Shown piece after piece: positions 9,169 through 18,838 of a DNA stretch of 64,000 nucleotides. A model generated the notes under the pieces. It saw only the letters and a program-made list of their open reading frames with translations, ran no database searches and was not told where the DNA came from. Position 1 is the stretch's first letter. The number at the start of each line of letters is the position of its first letter. The translations under genes were made by a program, and so were the position numbers. Origin of the DNA: Larkinella sp. C7 (GTDB lineage Bacteria; Bacteroidota; Bacteroidia; Cytophagales; Spirosomataceae); contig NZ_VBSL01000002.1 in the NCBI RefSeq assembly GCF_006149005.1, positions 696,633 to 760,632 on the forward strand, in the 5' to 3' direction.

Positions 9169-10365
9169 TTGACCAGGATACTTTTTATCGGCCACGATGC
9201 CAACCGGGCCGGCGCACAATATTTACTGCTTCACCTGCTGACTTACTTACAAAAGTCGGGAGTCGAAACGGCCTTGTTGCTGGGGGATGGCGGACCGCTC
9301 CTGCCCGACTACGAACGGGTTACCAGGGTCTACGCCGGTTTTGTTCCGCCCGCGCCACCACAGCCCAATGGCCTGATTACCCGGGCTTTCAAGCGGCTCG
9401 GGGTTGGAAATTCGAGCCAGGACAACGATCCCAGAAGCGAGCTTTTTGCAGAACTGCTTCCCGTTTTACAAGCGCAGTCGTTTGATCTGATCTTTTCAAA
9501 TACCATCGCCAACGGTGGTTTATTGCAGCGGCTTCAACCATTGGGATTGCCCTTTGTTTCCTACGTTCACGAACTGGAAACATCGATTCATATTTATACC
9601 AAACCGGATGAACTGCGCTACCAGCTCGACCACGCCACCTTGTTTCTGTGTGGTTCGGATGCCGTTCGGCAGAATCTGATTCAGAATCACGGGCTGGCCC
9701 CCCCAAAAACCAATGTGCTCAATTCGCTCATTCGCACCGAATCGCTGCTGAACACGCTGCAAAGCGTGGATCAACCCGCAATTCGCACCCGGCTGGGCAT
9801 TCCGACCGATGCCGTGGTGGTGGGTGGCTGCGGCAATGCCGAATGGCGCAAAGGCGTGGATCTGTTCGTCCTGATGGCGCAGCAGGTGCTGAAAACGCAC
9901 CCCGACACCTATTTTGTCTGGATCGGTGTTCCCAAAACGGGCGAAGAATACCGCCGGTTGACCTACGACCTGGAACGGATGCGACTCAACGAGCGCGTGA
10001 TCCTGATCGAACCGGGGGGCGATTACCTGAACTATTTTGCCTGTTTTGACATCTTTACCTTAACCTCGCGCGAAGATCCGTATCCGCTGGTGATTCTTGA
10101 AGCGGGCCTGAACCGAATCCCGGTTTTGTGCTTCCGGGACTCGGGCGGCAGTCCGGATTTTGTCGGGGAGGATACGGGTTGTCTGGTGGCGTATTCCGAC
10201 GTTACGGCCATGGCCGACGTAATCCGGCGGCTGGCCGACGTACCAGACGAACGCAGCCGGGTTGGGGCGATTTTTTACCAGCGGGCCATGAATCACGATG
10301 CCGGAGTGCTGGTGCCCCGTCTGCTGGCCATTCTTGAAACCGCATTGAATGAACACACTCCCTAG
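9169..10365 (+). CDS. Glycosyltransferase family 4
   Basis: 398 residues with a GT-B fold. N-terminal ILFIGHDANRAGAQ and C-terminal SREDPYPLVILEAG carry the acidic D-x7-E variant of the retaining GT4 motif that binds the nucleotide-sugar donor. The start codon appears to be TTG: no ATG lies before the conserved first beta strand, and the TTG sits 11 bp after the previous stop. The 3' end overlaps the next gene by 17 bp. It should add one sugar to the lipid-linked glycan on the cytoplasmic side. Confidence 0.87.
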   Translation: MTRILFIGHDANRAGAQYLLLHLLTYLQKSGVETALLLGDGGPLLPDYERVTRVYAGFVPPAPPQPNGLITRAFKRLGVGNSSQDNDPRSELFAELLPVLQAQSFDLIFSNTIANGGLLQRLQPLGLPFVSYVHELETSIHIYTKPDELRYQLDHATLFLCGSDAVRQNLIQNHGLAPPKTNVLNSLIRTESLLNTLQSVDQPAIRTRLGIPTDAVVVGGCGNAEWRKGVDLFVLMAQQVLKTHPDTYFVWIGVPKTGEEYRRLTYDLERMRLNERVILIEPGGDYLNYFACFDIFTLTSREDPYPLVILEAGLNRIPVLCFRDSGGSPDFVGEDTGCLVAYSDVTAMADVIRRLADVPDERSRVGAIFYQRAMNHDAGVLVPRLLAILETALNEHTP

Positions 10366-11059
10366 CATGGTCGTTGGAAACGGTATGATTGCCCGGCGTT
10401 TTTCAGCTTTCTACGACCGGGATGATGTTCTGATTTTTGCCTCCGGGGTTTCCAATTCCAAGGAAAACCGTGCGTCGGCGTTTGCCCGCGAGAAAAAGCT
10501 TGTGGAAGAATCCATCGCGTCGTCCGGAAACCGGCTGTTTGTTTATTTCAGTACATGCAGCGTCACCGACCCCACCGAGCAGGGTTCTCCGTACGTGACC
10601 CACAAGTTGTTTCTGGAAGATTACATCGCCGGAAATTGTAAAAACTACCTGATTATCAGAGCTTCGAACGTAGTGGGTGCAACGGAAAACCCGCACACGG
10701 TGTTGAATTTCTTTGTCAACCGCATCCGCAACCACGAACCGTTCGACGTCTGGCAGGGTGCCACCCGGAATCTGATCGATGTCGATGATGTATACCAGAT
10801 TGTGACGGCGTACATCAGCCGTGGACCGGGCGAATGGAACCAGATGATCAATGTGGCCAATCCGTACAGCGTCAAACCGCTGGACATTGTGCAGGCCATT
10901 GAAGAGCAACTTGGCTTGCAAGCCCTTTACCGGCTGATCGATAAAGGCAAACCGTTTGAAATTGATACCACCCAAAGTGCGGCTGTTTTACAGGACCAAC
11001 GCGCTGATCTTCAGCCCGAACGCTACCTGAAACACCTCTTGCAGAAATATTACGCATGA
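10349..11059 (+). CDS. Short NAD-dependent epimerase/dehydratase-like protein
   Basis: 236 residues, shorter than the ~310 usual for extended SDR sugar epimerases. A nucleotide-binding motif VVGNGMIARRF is at the N-terminus, an STCS serine segment lies near the active-site position, and the Y-x3-K pair occurs in SPYVTHKLFLE. IRASNVVG resembles the substrate-loop strand. It lacks much of the first half of the Rossmann core, so it may be a reduced epimerase or reductase. It overlaps the genes on both sides (17 bp and 4 bp), so it belongs to the same translational unit. Confidence 0.75.
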   Translation: MNTLPSMVVGNGMIARRFSAFYDRDDVLIFASGVSNSKENRASAFAREKKLVEESIASSGNRLFVYFSTCSVTDPTEQGSPYVTHKLFLEDYIAGNCKNYLIIRASNVVGATENPHTVLNFFVNRIRNHEPFDVWQGATRNLIDVDDVYQIVTAYISRGPGEWNQMINVANPYSVKPLDIVQAIEEQLGLQALYRLIDKGKPFEIDTTQSAAVLQDQRADLQPERYLKHLLQKYYA

Positions 11060-12039
11060 CGCTAGCTTTCACGATTTGTTCGATCAACTACCTCGCTCAG
11101 GCCCGAACCCTGGGTGATTCGCTGCGGCAAACCAATCCCGACTGGCAGTATGTGATCGGTTTGGTCGATAAGCTGGATCAGGCCCACCTGCCCCCTGAGT
11201 TGGTTCCCGCCTATCCGATGCTGGAAATCGACCAGATTGACATCGAGGATTTTGCGGGCATGTGCGAGCGGTACGACATCACGGAGTTGAATACCGCCGT
11301 CAAACCGTTTTACATCGACTACTTTTTCAAACACTATTCCGACGCCACCGAAGTCATCTATTTTGACCCGGACATCATTGTTTTTCAGCCGCTTACCCGG
11401 CTGAAACAGCATTTGAGCGAATACAACCTGGTGGTGACCCCGCACATTTGCCAACCCATTACCGACTGGCTGATTCCCAATGAATTAAACCACCTGAACA
11501 CCGGCACCTACAACCTGGGGTTTATTGGATTGCAGAAAAGCGAGGAGTCCAACCGGTTTGTACAATGGTGGAAAAAACGGCTCGTAAACGAGTGTCGCAT
11601 CGACCTCTGCAACGGGTTGTTCGTCGATCAGCACTGGGTAAATTTTGCCCCGATCTATTACGATAAGGTCTGGATTGAAAAACATCCCGGCTACAATGCC
11701 GCCTACTGGAACCTCCACGAGCGGTTTTTCTCGGAGCAGGCTGGCGTCTGGAAAGTGAACGAAACGGCGGATTTGCAGTTTTTCCACTATAGTGGCTACG
11801 GGATTCATAAACCGCAGGAAATCTCCAAATACCAGAATCGGTTTACCTTTGCACAACGCCCCGATGTGGTCCCGTTGTTTGAACTCTACCGGCAGCGACT
11901 GTTTGATAATCAGAACGAAACGTACCGGAATTACCCTTGTTTTTACATCAAGCCACCGAAAACGCTGTATTACCAAAGCGTCCGAAAAGCCCTGAAATCG
12001 CCAATCGATCGTTTGATTTCAGTGCTCGAAAACCGGTGA
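11056..12039 (+). CDS. Glycosyltransferase-like protein, GT-A type (paralogue of the gene at 13995)
   Basis: 327 residues. An N-terminal FTICSINYLAQARTLGDSL strand-helix and a DPDI acidic motif in VIYFDPDIIVF fit a GT-A enzyme that binds Mn2+ and a nucleotide sugar. LNTGTYNLGFIGL and YWNLHERF are further conserved blocks, both shared with the second copy 2 kb downstream. The family is not named with certainty; it resembles GT8-like proteins found in Bacteroidota glycan clusters. The ATG overlaps the previous stop by 4 bp. Confidence 0.75.
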   Translation: MTLAFTICSINYLAQARTLGDSLRQTNPDWQYVIGLVDKLDQAHLPPELVPAYPMLEIDQIDIEDFAGMCERYDITELNTAVKPFYIDYFFKHYSDATEVIYFDPDIIVFQPLTRLKQHLSEYNLVVTPHICQPITDWLIPNELNHLNTGTYNLGFIGLQKSEESNRFVQWWKKRLVNECRIDLCNGLFVDQHWVNFAPIYYDKVWIEKHPGYNAAYWNLHERFFSEQAGVWKVNETADLQFFHYSGYGIHKPQEISKYQNRFTFAQRPDVVPLFELYRQRLFDNQNETYRNYPCFYIKPPKTLYYQSVRKALKSPIDRLISVLENR

Positions 12040-12049
12040 TTAGTTTACG

Positions 12050-12130
12050 GGTTTACGGTTTACAGTTTTCAGTTGGCTGACGGGTTCCAATACGTGCGTC
12101 AGCCAACCGAAAACCGAAAACCGTAAACTG
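12050..12130. repeat. Long intergenic inverted repeat
   Basis: Arms at 12050-12082 and 12097-12130 are complementary over about 33 bp with roughly five mismatches. The innermost 12 bp (GTTGGCTGACG / CGTCAGCCAAC) pair perfectly. Each arm is built from short repeated words (GTTTACGGTTTAC). The hairpin lies in the 102-bp spacer between two glycosyltransferase genes and could attenuate or stabilise the polycistronic mRNA. Confidence 0.75.
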
Positions 12131-12141
12131 AAAACCGAAAA

Positions 12142-12975
12142 ATGAACAAATTACGTAAAAGTCCGCAGGTCGCCTGTGTGGTCATTCCGGTTTATCAATC
12201 GTCGCTGACGGCGTATGAACAAATTTCGCTCACGCAGTGCCTGCGCGTGCTGGGTCAGCACCCGATTATTCTGGTAACCCCCCGTTCCCTGGATGTATCG
12301 TACCTGACCCAGCCGCATCCGCAGCTTCAGGTGCGGACGTTCGACGATGCGTTTTTCAAGGACGTGCAGTCTTATAACCGGCTGATGCTTTCGGAAGACT
12401 ATTACCAGGCCTTTACGGATTTTGAATACATGCTGATCTACCAGTTGGATGCGTTTGTGTTTCGGGATGAACTGACGGAGTGGTGCCGGAAGGGTTACGA
12501 ATACATCGGGGCTCCCTGGCTCCGCGACCGCGATTTTACTGACTGGAAGGACGAAACCGTGTTCAACATCAAGAAAAAAATCGCCATCTGGCTGGATCTG
12601 AAGAAAGACGATGGGGTTACCCCGCGTGAAATTACCTCCCTCAACGGGGTGGGCAATGGCGGCTTTTCGCTGCGCAAAATCCCCTCGCTGCTGCGCTGGA
12701 TTCGTTTTTATAAGAAGAAAATTGCCGATTACGAGAAAATTCACGCGCATCAATACAACGAAGATGTGTTCTGGGGCATTGAAATAAATCGGTATTTTCC
12801 CCTGATCAGCGTTCCGGATTTTCGGACGGCACTGCGGTTTTCGGTCGAGTTTTATCCCGAACGCGCCATTCAAACCTATAACAAAGGCCAGTTACCCTTC
12901 GGTTGCCACGCCTGGAACATTCACGGAACCGACTACTGGCGGCCCATCTTTGCAACCTATGGCTACACCATCTGA
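12142..12975 (+). CDS. DUF5672-type putative glycosyltransferase
   Basis: 277 residues. Conserved segments include CVVIPVYQSSLTAYEQISL at the N-terminus, YMLIYQLDAFVF in the middle, and YEYIGAPW followed by GVGNGGFSLRK. These are the defining blocks of the DUF5672 family, found in surface-glycan loci and thought to be GT-A-like. QLDAF occupies the place of a metal-binding DxD. The 3' end overlaps the GT2 gene by 17 bp. Confidence 0.8.
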   Translation: MNKLRKSPQVACVVIPVYQSSLTAYEQISLTQCLRVLGQHPIILVTPRSLDVSYLTQPHPQLQVRTFDDAFFKDVQSYNRLMLSEDYYQAFTDFEYMLIYQLDAFVFRDELTEWCRKGYEYIGAPWLRDRDFTDWKDETVFNIKKKIAIWLDLKKDDGVTPREITSLNGVGNGGFSLRKIPSLLRWIRFYKKKIADYEKIHAHQYNEDVFWGIEINRYFPLISVPDFRTALRFSVEFYPERAIQTYNKGQLPFGCHAWNIHGTDYWRPIFATYGYTI

Positions 12976-13987
12976 TCCGACCCAGCCGACGATCTCGGTG
13001 GCACTTTGCACCTACAACGGCGAAGCCTATCTGGAAACCCAGCTAGGAAGTATCCTGAAACAGAGCCGGTTACCTACCGAGCTGGTCGTCTGCGACGATG
13101 ATTCGACCGACCAGACGCGGGCGATCCTGGAAAAGTTTGCCGCCAAAGCGCCCTTTCCCGTCCAGATCATCCGGAATGCGACCCGCCTGGGATTCAATAA
13201 AAACTTTGAAAAAGCCCTGTCGCTTTGCAATGGTGAGTTGATTTTTATCTGCGATCAGGACGACTGGTGGTTGCCCGAAAAAATCGAAACACTCGCCAAC
13301 TACCTGATTCAGCATCCGAAGATCGATCTGGTTTTTAGCAACGCTGTCATTGCCGACACCAGCCTGAACAACACCGGGCGTCTGTTTTGGGATGCCGTGC
13401 GGTTTACCGAACCCATCCGCGAGCGCTGGCGCCGGGGCGAAGCGGTGGAAGTGTTGCTGGACGGCAACCGGGTGATGGGCTGCACCTCGGCCCTGCGTCG
13501 GCGATTGCTGGCGTCGTTTTTGCCCATTCCAAACCTGCCCAATTACATTTATGACGGCTGGATGGGTTTGGTGACAGCCGCCAAAGGAACGATTGACTTT
13601 TATGAAAAACCGTTGGTTTGGTACCGAACCCATGAAAAACAGCAGGTTGGCACCCGTCCGCCGGAGGCCGGAAAACCGGTGCGGTTCAAAGACCGGTTTT
13701 CGCGCCCACACCAGGAGAAACTGGCCCCGCTGATTCGCAAGCACCAGGAATTGAAGGATTTATACACCCTGGTAACGCAACGAATCGCAGCTAAAACACC
13801 GGGAATCGAACAGTTTGAACGGCGGCTGGCGCATTATGCCCGGCGAAGCACGATGCCCGACGGGCGGTTTTCCAGGATCGGTTCGGTTGTTCGGGAACTG
13901 GTGGCGGGAAATTACCACCGCTATGCCGATCAGGAAGCGAATCAGTATGCGCCTTTTCTGGCGGCTTTGGGTGATTTAGTAGAGTAA
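12959..13987 (+). CDS. Glycosyltransferase family 2
   Basis: About 342 residues from the ATG at 12959; a TTG at 12950 would add three residues but is less likely. The N-terminal GT2 core is clear: SVALCTYNGEAYLETQLGSI, then VVCDDDSTDQT, then ICDQDDWW containing the metal-binding acidic cluster. An inverting transfer from a nucleotide sugar is expected. The last ~130 residues are helical and basic. It overlaps the DUF5672 gene and lies 7 bp before the next gene. Confidence 0.88.
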   Translation: MATPSDPTQPTISVALCTYNGEAYLETQLGSILKQSRLPTELVVCDDDSTDQTRAILEKFAAKAPFPVQIIRNATRLGFNKNFEKALSLCNGELIFICDQDDWWLPEKIETLANYLIQHPKIDLVFSNAVIADTSLNNTGRLFWDAVRFTEPIRERWRRGEAVEVLLDGNRVMGCTSALRRRLLASFLPIPNLPNYIYDGWMGLVTAAKGTIDFYEKPLVWYRTHEKQQVGTRPPEAGKPVRFKDRFSRPHQEKLAPLIRKHQELKDLYTLVTQRIAAKTPGIEQFERRLAHYARRSTMPDGRFSRIGSVVRELVAGNYHRYADQEANQYAPFLAALGDLVE

Positions 13988-13994
13988 CCGACTT

Positions 13995-14957
13995 ATGATA
14001 ACATTTCTGACCGTTTGCACCATCCGACAACTGCCGCAAGCCCTCGCTCTGGGCGAAAGTTTGCAGCAACAGCATCCCGGCGAGTCGTTCGTCATTGGGC
14101 TTTGTGATGAAGCCTCTAACCTGCCGACCGGTTTTCAAATCCCGTATCCGGTGGTTTTGATCAGCGAGCTGGCAATTCCGGATCTGGCGCAGCTTTCGCA
14201 ACAATACACCCCCGCCGAAATGGTGGCAGCCTGCAAACCGCTGTTTATCAGCCACGTCTATAAAAATCAGACGCAAAGCGACTGGCTGGTCTATCTCGAT
14301 CCGTCTGTTGTTCTGTACCAACCACTGACGGACTTGCCAAACCGGTATGCCGATGCGACGCTTGTGCTGACGCCACATTTACTCAAACCGGTGACGGACA
14401 ATGCCTTTCCGGACGAAAAGTACCTTCAGAATATCGGTTTATACACTTCCGGTTTTCTTGGTCTGAAACGGTCTGCCGAAGCTGCCCGGTTTCTGGGCTG
14501 GTGGAGTCAGCGGGTGCCCGAACGCGCGTTTGCCCGGCCCTGCGAAGGCATGTATACCGACCAGATCTGGCTGGCGCTCACCCCCGGATTGTTTGAAGGC
14601 GTTACGATCGTGAAAAACCCCGGCTGGCACCTTGGCTTATGGAATCTGCACGAACGACCCATGACGGAAAACACGCCGGTTATTTTCGTGAATTATAAAG
14701 GCATGGTCGATCAGGAAGGCTATTTTCAGGCGCAGGACCGGATTCGGATTTCGGCATTCCCGACGATTAAAAAGTGGCTGGGCGACTACCAAACCCGCCT
14801 GCGCGCCTTCGACCGGAATGGGCTGGCGTCAGTTGTGCCGGCCTATGGTCTTCAGCCCTTCAAACCGCCGGTGAAAGGCTGGCGCAAAAAAGCCGTCGAG
14901 ACACTGCGGGAAACCGTTCAGTTTATCGAAACGGTCGATATTCCCCGGAAAATGTAA
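13995..14957 (+). CDS. Glycosyltransferase-like protein, divergent paralogue with altered DxD
   Basis: 320 residues, alignable over its length to the protein encoded at 11056: FLTVCTIRQLPQALALGESL, VVLYQPLTDL, LYTSGFLGLKRS and LWNLHERPM all have counterparts. The expected DPD metal motif reads LDPSV here, so the second Asp is a Ser. The protein may use another acidic residue or may have lost catalysis. Divergence between the copies is large, so the duplication is old. It is probably co-transcribed with the GT2 gene upstream. Confidence 0.68.
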   Translation: MITFLTVCTIRQLPQALALGESLQQQHPGESFVIGLCDEASNLPTGFQIPYPVVLISELAIPDLAQLSQQYTPAEMVAACKPLFISHVYKNQTQSDWLVYLDPSVVLYQPLTDLPNRYADATLVLTPHLLKPVTDNAFPDEKYLQNIGLYTSGFLGLKRSAEAARFLGWWSQRVPERAFARPCEGMYTDQIWLALTPGLFEGVTIVKNPGWHLGLWNLHERPMTENTPVIFVNYKGMVDQEGYFQAQDRIRISAFPTIKKWLGDYQTRLRAFDRNGLASVVPAYGLQPFKPPVKGWRKKAVETLRETVQFIETVDIPRKM

Positions 14958-15114
14958 GTACTCAAAAACCCCATTGCTCATTATTCATTGTGCATTGTTC
15001 ATTCTTGACTATTCTTTTCTCTATCTTTGTGTAGATATTAAAAAAATACAATTGCCTTCTTAATCGGATCAGGCCAATTGAGGTATTTTTAAAATCGTAT
15101 AAAACGAATACGCT

Positions 15115-16464
15115 ATGCTATCGTCATTGAAAGAATTATTTACCTGGCGGAGAATACACCTGATGCGGTATGTCGTCGGTATTTTAATGGTTATTGACGG
15201 CTATCCCCTGATTTTCTTCTTTAAGGAAACGCTTCGCATTGCACCGGGAAGTACGGCTTTTACGGCGGCTTTTCTGGCACTGGGTTTCGCGTTGATGATC
15301 CCTTTTCACTTTCTACGCAAACTTTACCGCCTGAACACCAACCTGTTGAACATGGCACTGCTGTTTTTTATCGTGATCATTTTCTACATGGCTTTTTACC
15401 GCGATCAGTGGTTTCGGGACGGAACGATGGATACGATTTATTACATTTACGTAGCGTTGTTTTTGTTTCTGCTGATCAACATACCAAACGATATCATTGA
15501 GGTTTTTGTACCGATTGTGATTGCCTTCACGGTGGTTTCCAACCTTGCTCTGGTGTATGCCCTGATGACCGACCCTACCTGGAACATTGGTCAACGGGCT
15601 GCTATTCAGTATGGTGAGGGCGAATACCGATCCGGAAACCCCCACGTTTTTGCCCGGAATGCGTTAATGTGCGTCGTAGCCTGCGGTATCTGGGCGTTCC
15701 GGCCCCAAACGGGTTTTGTCGTCCGGATTCTGGCCCTGGGTTCCTGTATTTTCAGTATGGGCATTCTGGTGATGACGCAAACCCGTTCGAGCATCGTGGC
15801 CCTGATCCTGATTATCGGACTGTTTTTCATGTTCAATATCCGCCCACGGCAGATCAAAGACGCCGTTCGTGGTATGACGCGCCCGGCTTCGCTGTTGCTG
15901 TTTTTCGTGGCATTCATGGGTATTTCCTATTTTATGCGCAAGAACGGTGATCTGATCGCCATCCTCTACGGTTATGCCGTCGCCTTCATTGAACGAAATC
16001 TGGAGAACGTGTATGCCGTTTTGGGGATGAAGGTTCAGAATCAGTTTGCAGCCACCCTGGATGCTTCGGCGGGCAACCGGGCCACCAGTTTTGTATACCT
16101 GCAAAACATCCTGGAAGGTCACATTCACGTTATCCTCGTCGGGCAGGGCTACAAGTCCACCTACCTGGATGTGCCGCTGATGGAAGCCCTGATCAACCAC
16201 GGAATTCCCGGTTTTGTAACATTTACGGCCTTCTGTTTCTCGGCCCTCTTCTACAGCCTGAAGACCATCCGCGACAACCCCGACACCCTTTCGACCTTCC
16301 TGGCGTACTTCTACATGATGCTGTTCGTCCAGTTGTTTACGAACGGTCGTCCCTACGAAATCTCGTTCTGGCACCCGTTCTGTCTGATGATCCGGTTTGT
16401 GGGAATTAGTCATCTATACCCCCCCAACCTGCTCAATCATCCGGTGGTTAAACCGGCACTCTGA
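15115..16464 (+). CDS. O-antigen ligase/polymerase-like membrane protein
   Basis: 449 residues with about ten to twelve hydrophobic helices and one large loop (about residues 300-360) containing GNRATSFVYLQNILEGH and LVGQGYKS. This topology is that of the Wzy_C/WaaL superfamily, which polymerises or ligates undecaprenyl-linked glycans in the periplasm. Sequence alone does not separate ligase from polymerase. With an ABC exporter present in the same locus, a ligase role is at least as likely. A 157-bp AT-rich spacer precedes it, so it may start a new transcript. Confidence 0.72.
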   Translation: MLSSLKELFTWRRIHLMRYVVGILMVIDGYPLIFFFKETLRIAPGSTAFTAAFLALGFALMIPFHFLRKLYRLNTNLLNMALLFFIVIIFYMAFYRDQWFRDGTMDTIYYIYVALFLFLLINIPNDIIEVFVPIVIAFTVVSNLALVYALMTDPTWNIGQRAAIQYGEGEYRSGNPHVFARNALMCVVACGIWAFRPQTGFVVRILALGSCIFSMGILVMTQTRSSIVALILIIGLFFMFNIRPRQIKDAVRGMTRPASLLLFFVAFMGISYFMRKNGDLIAILYGYAVAFIERNLENVYAVLGMKVQNQFAATLDASAGNRATSFVYLQNILEGHIHVILVGQGYKSTYLDVPLMEALINHGIPGFVTFTAFCFSALFYSLKTIRDNPDTLSTFLAYFYMMLFVQLFTNGRPYEISFWHPFCLMIRFVGISHLYPPNLLNHPVVKPAL

Positions 16465-16481
16465 GGCCTTACCCCATCTCT

Positions 16482-17642
16482 ATGAAGATTTTGATTGTTC
16501 ACAACATCCTGTGGGCACACTATAAAGCAACCGTTTTCAGTGAACTCCATCGGCTGGCTTCGGCCTTTGGCAGCACTGTTCATGTGTTGCAGATTGCTCA
16601 AAGCGAACAATCCCGGGCACTGTTGGGAAAACCGGATCAATTGCCGGATCAATACAGCTACGAACTGTTGTTTGATACGGACATCGAGCAGGTCAGCACC
16701 TCCGCCAAAAGCAGGGCGCTGGTCAGCCGGATGCGCGCCTATGCTCCCGATGTGCTGTTGCTGACGGGTTACTACGACCCCGCCCAGTTGATCCTGCTGG
16801 CAATTGCCAAAGTCAGCGGCATCAAAGTCATCATTCAGACCGAATCCACCCCCGTCGATCTGGTGCGCAACGGCCCACGAGAGTGGCTGAAAAGGCGCAT
16901 TATTTCGCTGGCCAACGGTTTTTTCTGTTTTGGAACTCCCCAGGCGCAGTACCTGATGCAATTGGGTGCCCGACCGGAACAGATTCTGGTGAAAAACAAC
17001 GCCGTTGTCGACAACGCCAAACTGCGGCAGGTCTACGAACAGGCTTTTCCGACGCGGTTAGCGAAACAACGGGAGTTGGGTCTGAAACCGGCCAATTTTG
17101 TGTATGTGGGTCGCCTGGCCCCCGAGAAAAATCTGACGGCTTTGCTGGACGCTTTTCATCAGGCCCGGCAACAGGCTGCGGAGTCGACCGACTGGGGGTT
17201 GCTGCTGCTCGGCGACGGCAACGAGAAAGCGGTTCTTCAAACGCAGATTGAACGGCTTCATCTTCAGGAATTTGTCAAAATATTGCCCAATCAACCCTGG
17301 TACCGCGTTCCCGAAACACTGGCGCTGGCCGATGTCCTGGTGTTGCCCAGTTTGTCGGAGCCCTGGGGACTGGTGGTCAACGAAGCGATGGCCTGCGGGA
17401 TGCCGGTGGTGGTGTCGGACCGCTGTGGCTGCGCGACCGATCTGGTGAAAAACGGTCAGAATGGCTACGTTTTCGACCCGCAACGGCCGGACGAACTCGT
17501 GAAAAGCCTGTTGAACTTTATGAACGAACGAGTTGACCGGAAAGCCATGGGGCGGGTTTCGGCCGACATCATTGCCGGTTTTACCCCGGAAACCGTTGCC
17601 CGGGAAATGCTGTCCGGATTTGTGAAAGTGACCCGTACTTAG
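16482..17642 (+). CDS. Glycosyltransferase family 4
   Basis: 386 residues. The C-terminal donor-binding half has FVYVGRLAPEKNLTALLDAF and the E-x7-E motif in PSLSEPWGLVVNEAMACGMPVVVSD-type context (SEPWGLVVNEA). The N-terminal acceptor domain starts MKILIVHNILW. A retaining GT-B enzyme of the cytoplasmic glycan assembly line is expected. It starts 17 bp after the ligase-like gene and ends 17 bp before the next GT4. Confidence 0.9.
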   Translation: MKILIVHNILWAHYKATVFSELHRLASAFGSTVHVLQIAQSEQSRALLGKPDQLPDQYSYELLFDTDIEQVSTSAKSRALVSRMRAYAPDVLLLTGYYDPAQLILLAIAKVSGIKVIIQTESTPVDLVRNGPREWLKRRIISLANGFFCFGTPQAQYLMQLGARPEQILVKNNAVVDNAKLRQVYEQAFPTRLAKQRELGLKPANFVYVGRLAPEKNLTALLDAFHQARQQAAESTDWGLLLLGDGNEKAVLQTQIERLHLQEFVKILPNQPWYRVPETLALADVLVLPSLSEPWGLVVNEAMACGMPVVVSDRCGCATDLVKNGQNGYVFDPQRPDELVKSLLNFMNERVDRKAMGRVSADIIAGFTPETVAREMLSGFVKVTRT

Positions 17643-17659
17643 TTATTTCGAACCATCGT

Positions 17660-18838
17660 ATGCGAATCCTCCACATTTGTGCTTATACCTGGTCCATCGG
17701 TGGCCCGGCCCGGATGATTTACGACCATACGCAGGTTGCGGTGGCGGCAGGCCATCAGGTCGATATTCTGAGTCCGATGTCACCCGGCGACAAACTGTAT
17801 CCGGCCCCGGAAGGCAGCCGGGTCATTCCCTGTCTGCGAACACCGTTCATCAGCCGTTTTTTTCGGGAAGTTTCGCTGGACCTTTACCGGTATCTCAAAG
17901 CCCACAGTGCCGACTACGACATCATTCATTGCCACGGTTTGTGGCATTTTGGCAGCATCGCCCCTTTTCTGGTCGACAAAACCGTGCCGAAAGTGATCAC
18001 CATTCACGGTGTTCTGGATGCCTGGGCGCTGCGGCAAAGTCGCTGGAAAAAACAAACGATGGATTTTCTGGTCCAGAAGAAATTCATGGCCCGCGCCGAT
18101 CTGATTCACATTCTGAACGAAGACGAGCGGCAGGATGTGGAAACCTATCTGGGCTATAAACACCCGCGAATCGTTCTGATTCCGAACGGAATTGAAGTAG
18201 CAGACTTTGCGGTTTTACCACCCCAGGGCCAGTTCAAGAAGGAATTCAACCTGGACGTCAACCAGCGAATGGTGCTGTTTATGAGCCGGTTGAACATCAA
18301 AAAGGGACTGGATCTGTTGTTACCGGCTTTTAGAGACTATTGCCGCCAGCATACGGATGCGGTGTTGGTGCTGGCCGGGTCCGACGACGGCTACCTGCTA
18401 CAGACTCAGCAATTCATCAGCCAGAACGGACTGGAAAAACAGATTCGGCTGGTGGGAATGCTCACCGGCGAAACCAAACTGGCGGCTCTTTCCGATGCCG
18501 ATGTCTTTGTGCTGCCTTCCTACTCCGAAGGCTTGTCGATGGCGGTTTTGGAAGCGATGGCCGCCGGGGTGCCGACGGTGATTTCCGACCGCGTGGGCCT
18601 GGGCCGCCATGTGGGCCAAATTCAGGCGGCTTGTCTGACCGATCTAAACCCGGAAGCGATTGGGAAACAACTGGATGCGGTTTTACACCAGGCCGACTAC
18701 GCCGAAACACTGCGAAAAAATGCCCGCAAACTCGTCCGGAGCCAGTATGAAATCAAGGTAGTTGGTCATCAACTGCTTCAGGAATACCAAAATCTGGTTT
18801 TCAGTTCTCACCAACGCTCTGAATCCCATCCCGCATGA
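17660..18838 (+). CDS. Glycosyltransferase family 4
   Basis: 392 residues. The N-terminus RILHICAYTWSIGGPARMI contains the GGPA acceptor loop, VITIHGVLDAWAL follows, and the donor site has MSRLNIKKGLDLL and SEGLSMAVLEAMAAG with the E-x7-E pair. The GGPAR/HGxLDxWAL combination is common in GT4 enzymes of Bacteroidota and cyanobacterial exopolysaccharide loci. It overlaps the next gene by 4 bp. Confidence 0.9.
   Translation: MRILHICAYTWSIGGPARMIYDHTQVAVAAGHQVDILSPMSPGDKLYPAPEGSRVIPCLRTPFISRFFREVSLDLYRYLKAHSADYDIIHCHGLWHFGSIAPFLVDKTVPKVITIHGVLDAWALRQSRWKKQTMDFLVQKKFMARADLIHILNEDERQDVETYLGYKHPRIVLIPNGIEVADFAVLPPQGQFKKEFNLDVNQRMVLFMSRLNIKKGLDLLLPAFRDYCRQHTDAVLVLAGSDDGYLLQTQQFISQNGLEKQIRLVGMLTGETKLAALSDADVFVLPSYSEGLSMAVLEAMAAGVPTVISDRVGLGRHVGQIQAACLTDLNPEAIGKQLDAVLHQADYAETLRKNARKLVRSQYEIKVVGHQLLQEYQNLVFSSHQRSESHPA

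Noticed and set aside
14960..15034. Open frame tail reading HCSLFIVHCSFL near the end of a glycosyltransferase gene
   Set aside because: This peptide comes from the intergenic CATTGTTCATT-type repeat common in Bacteroidota; it is not a gene.
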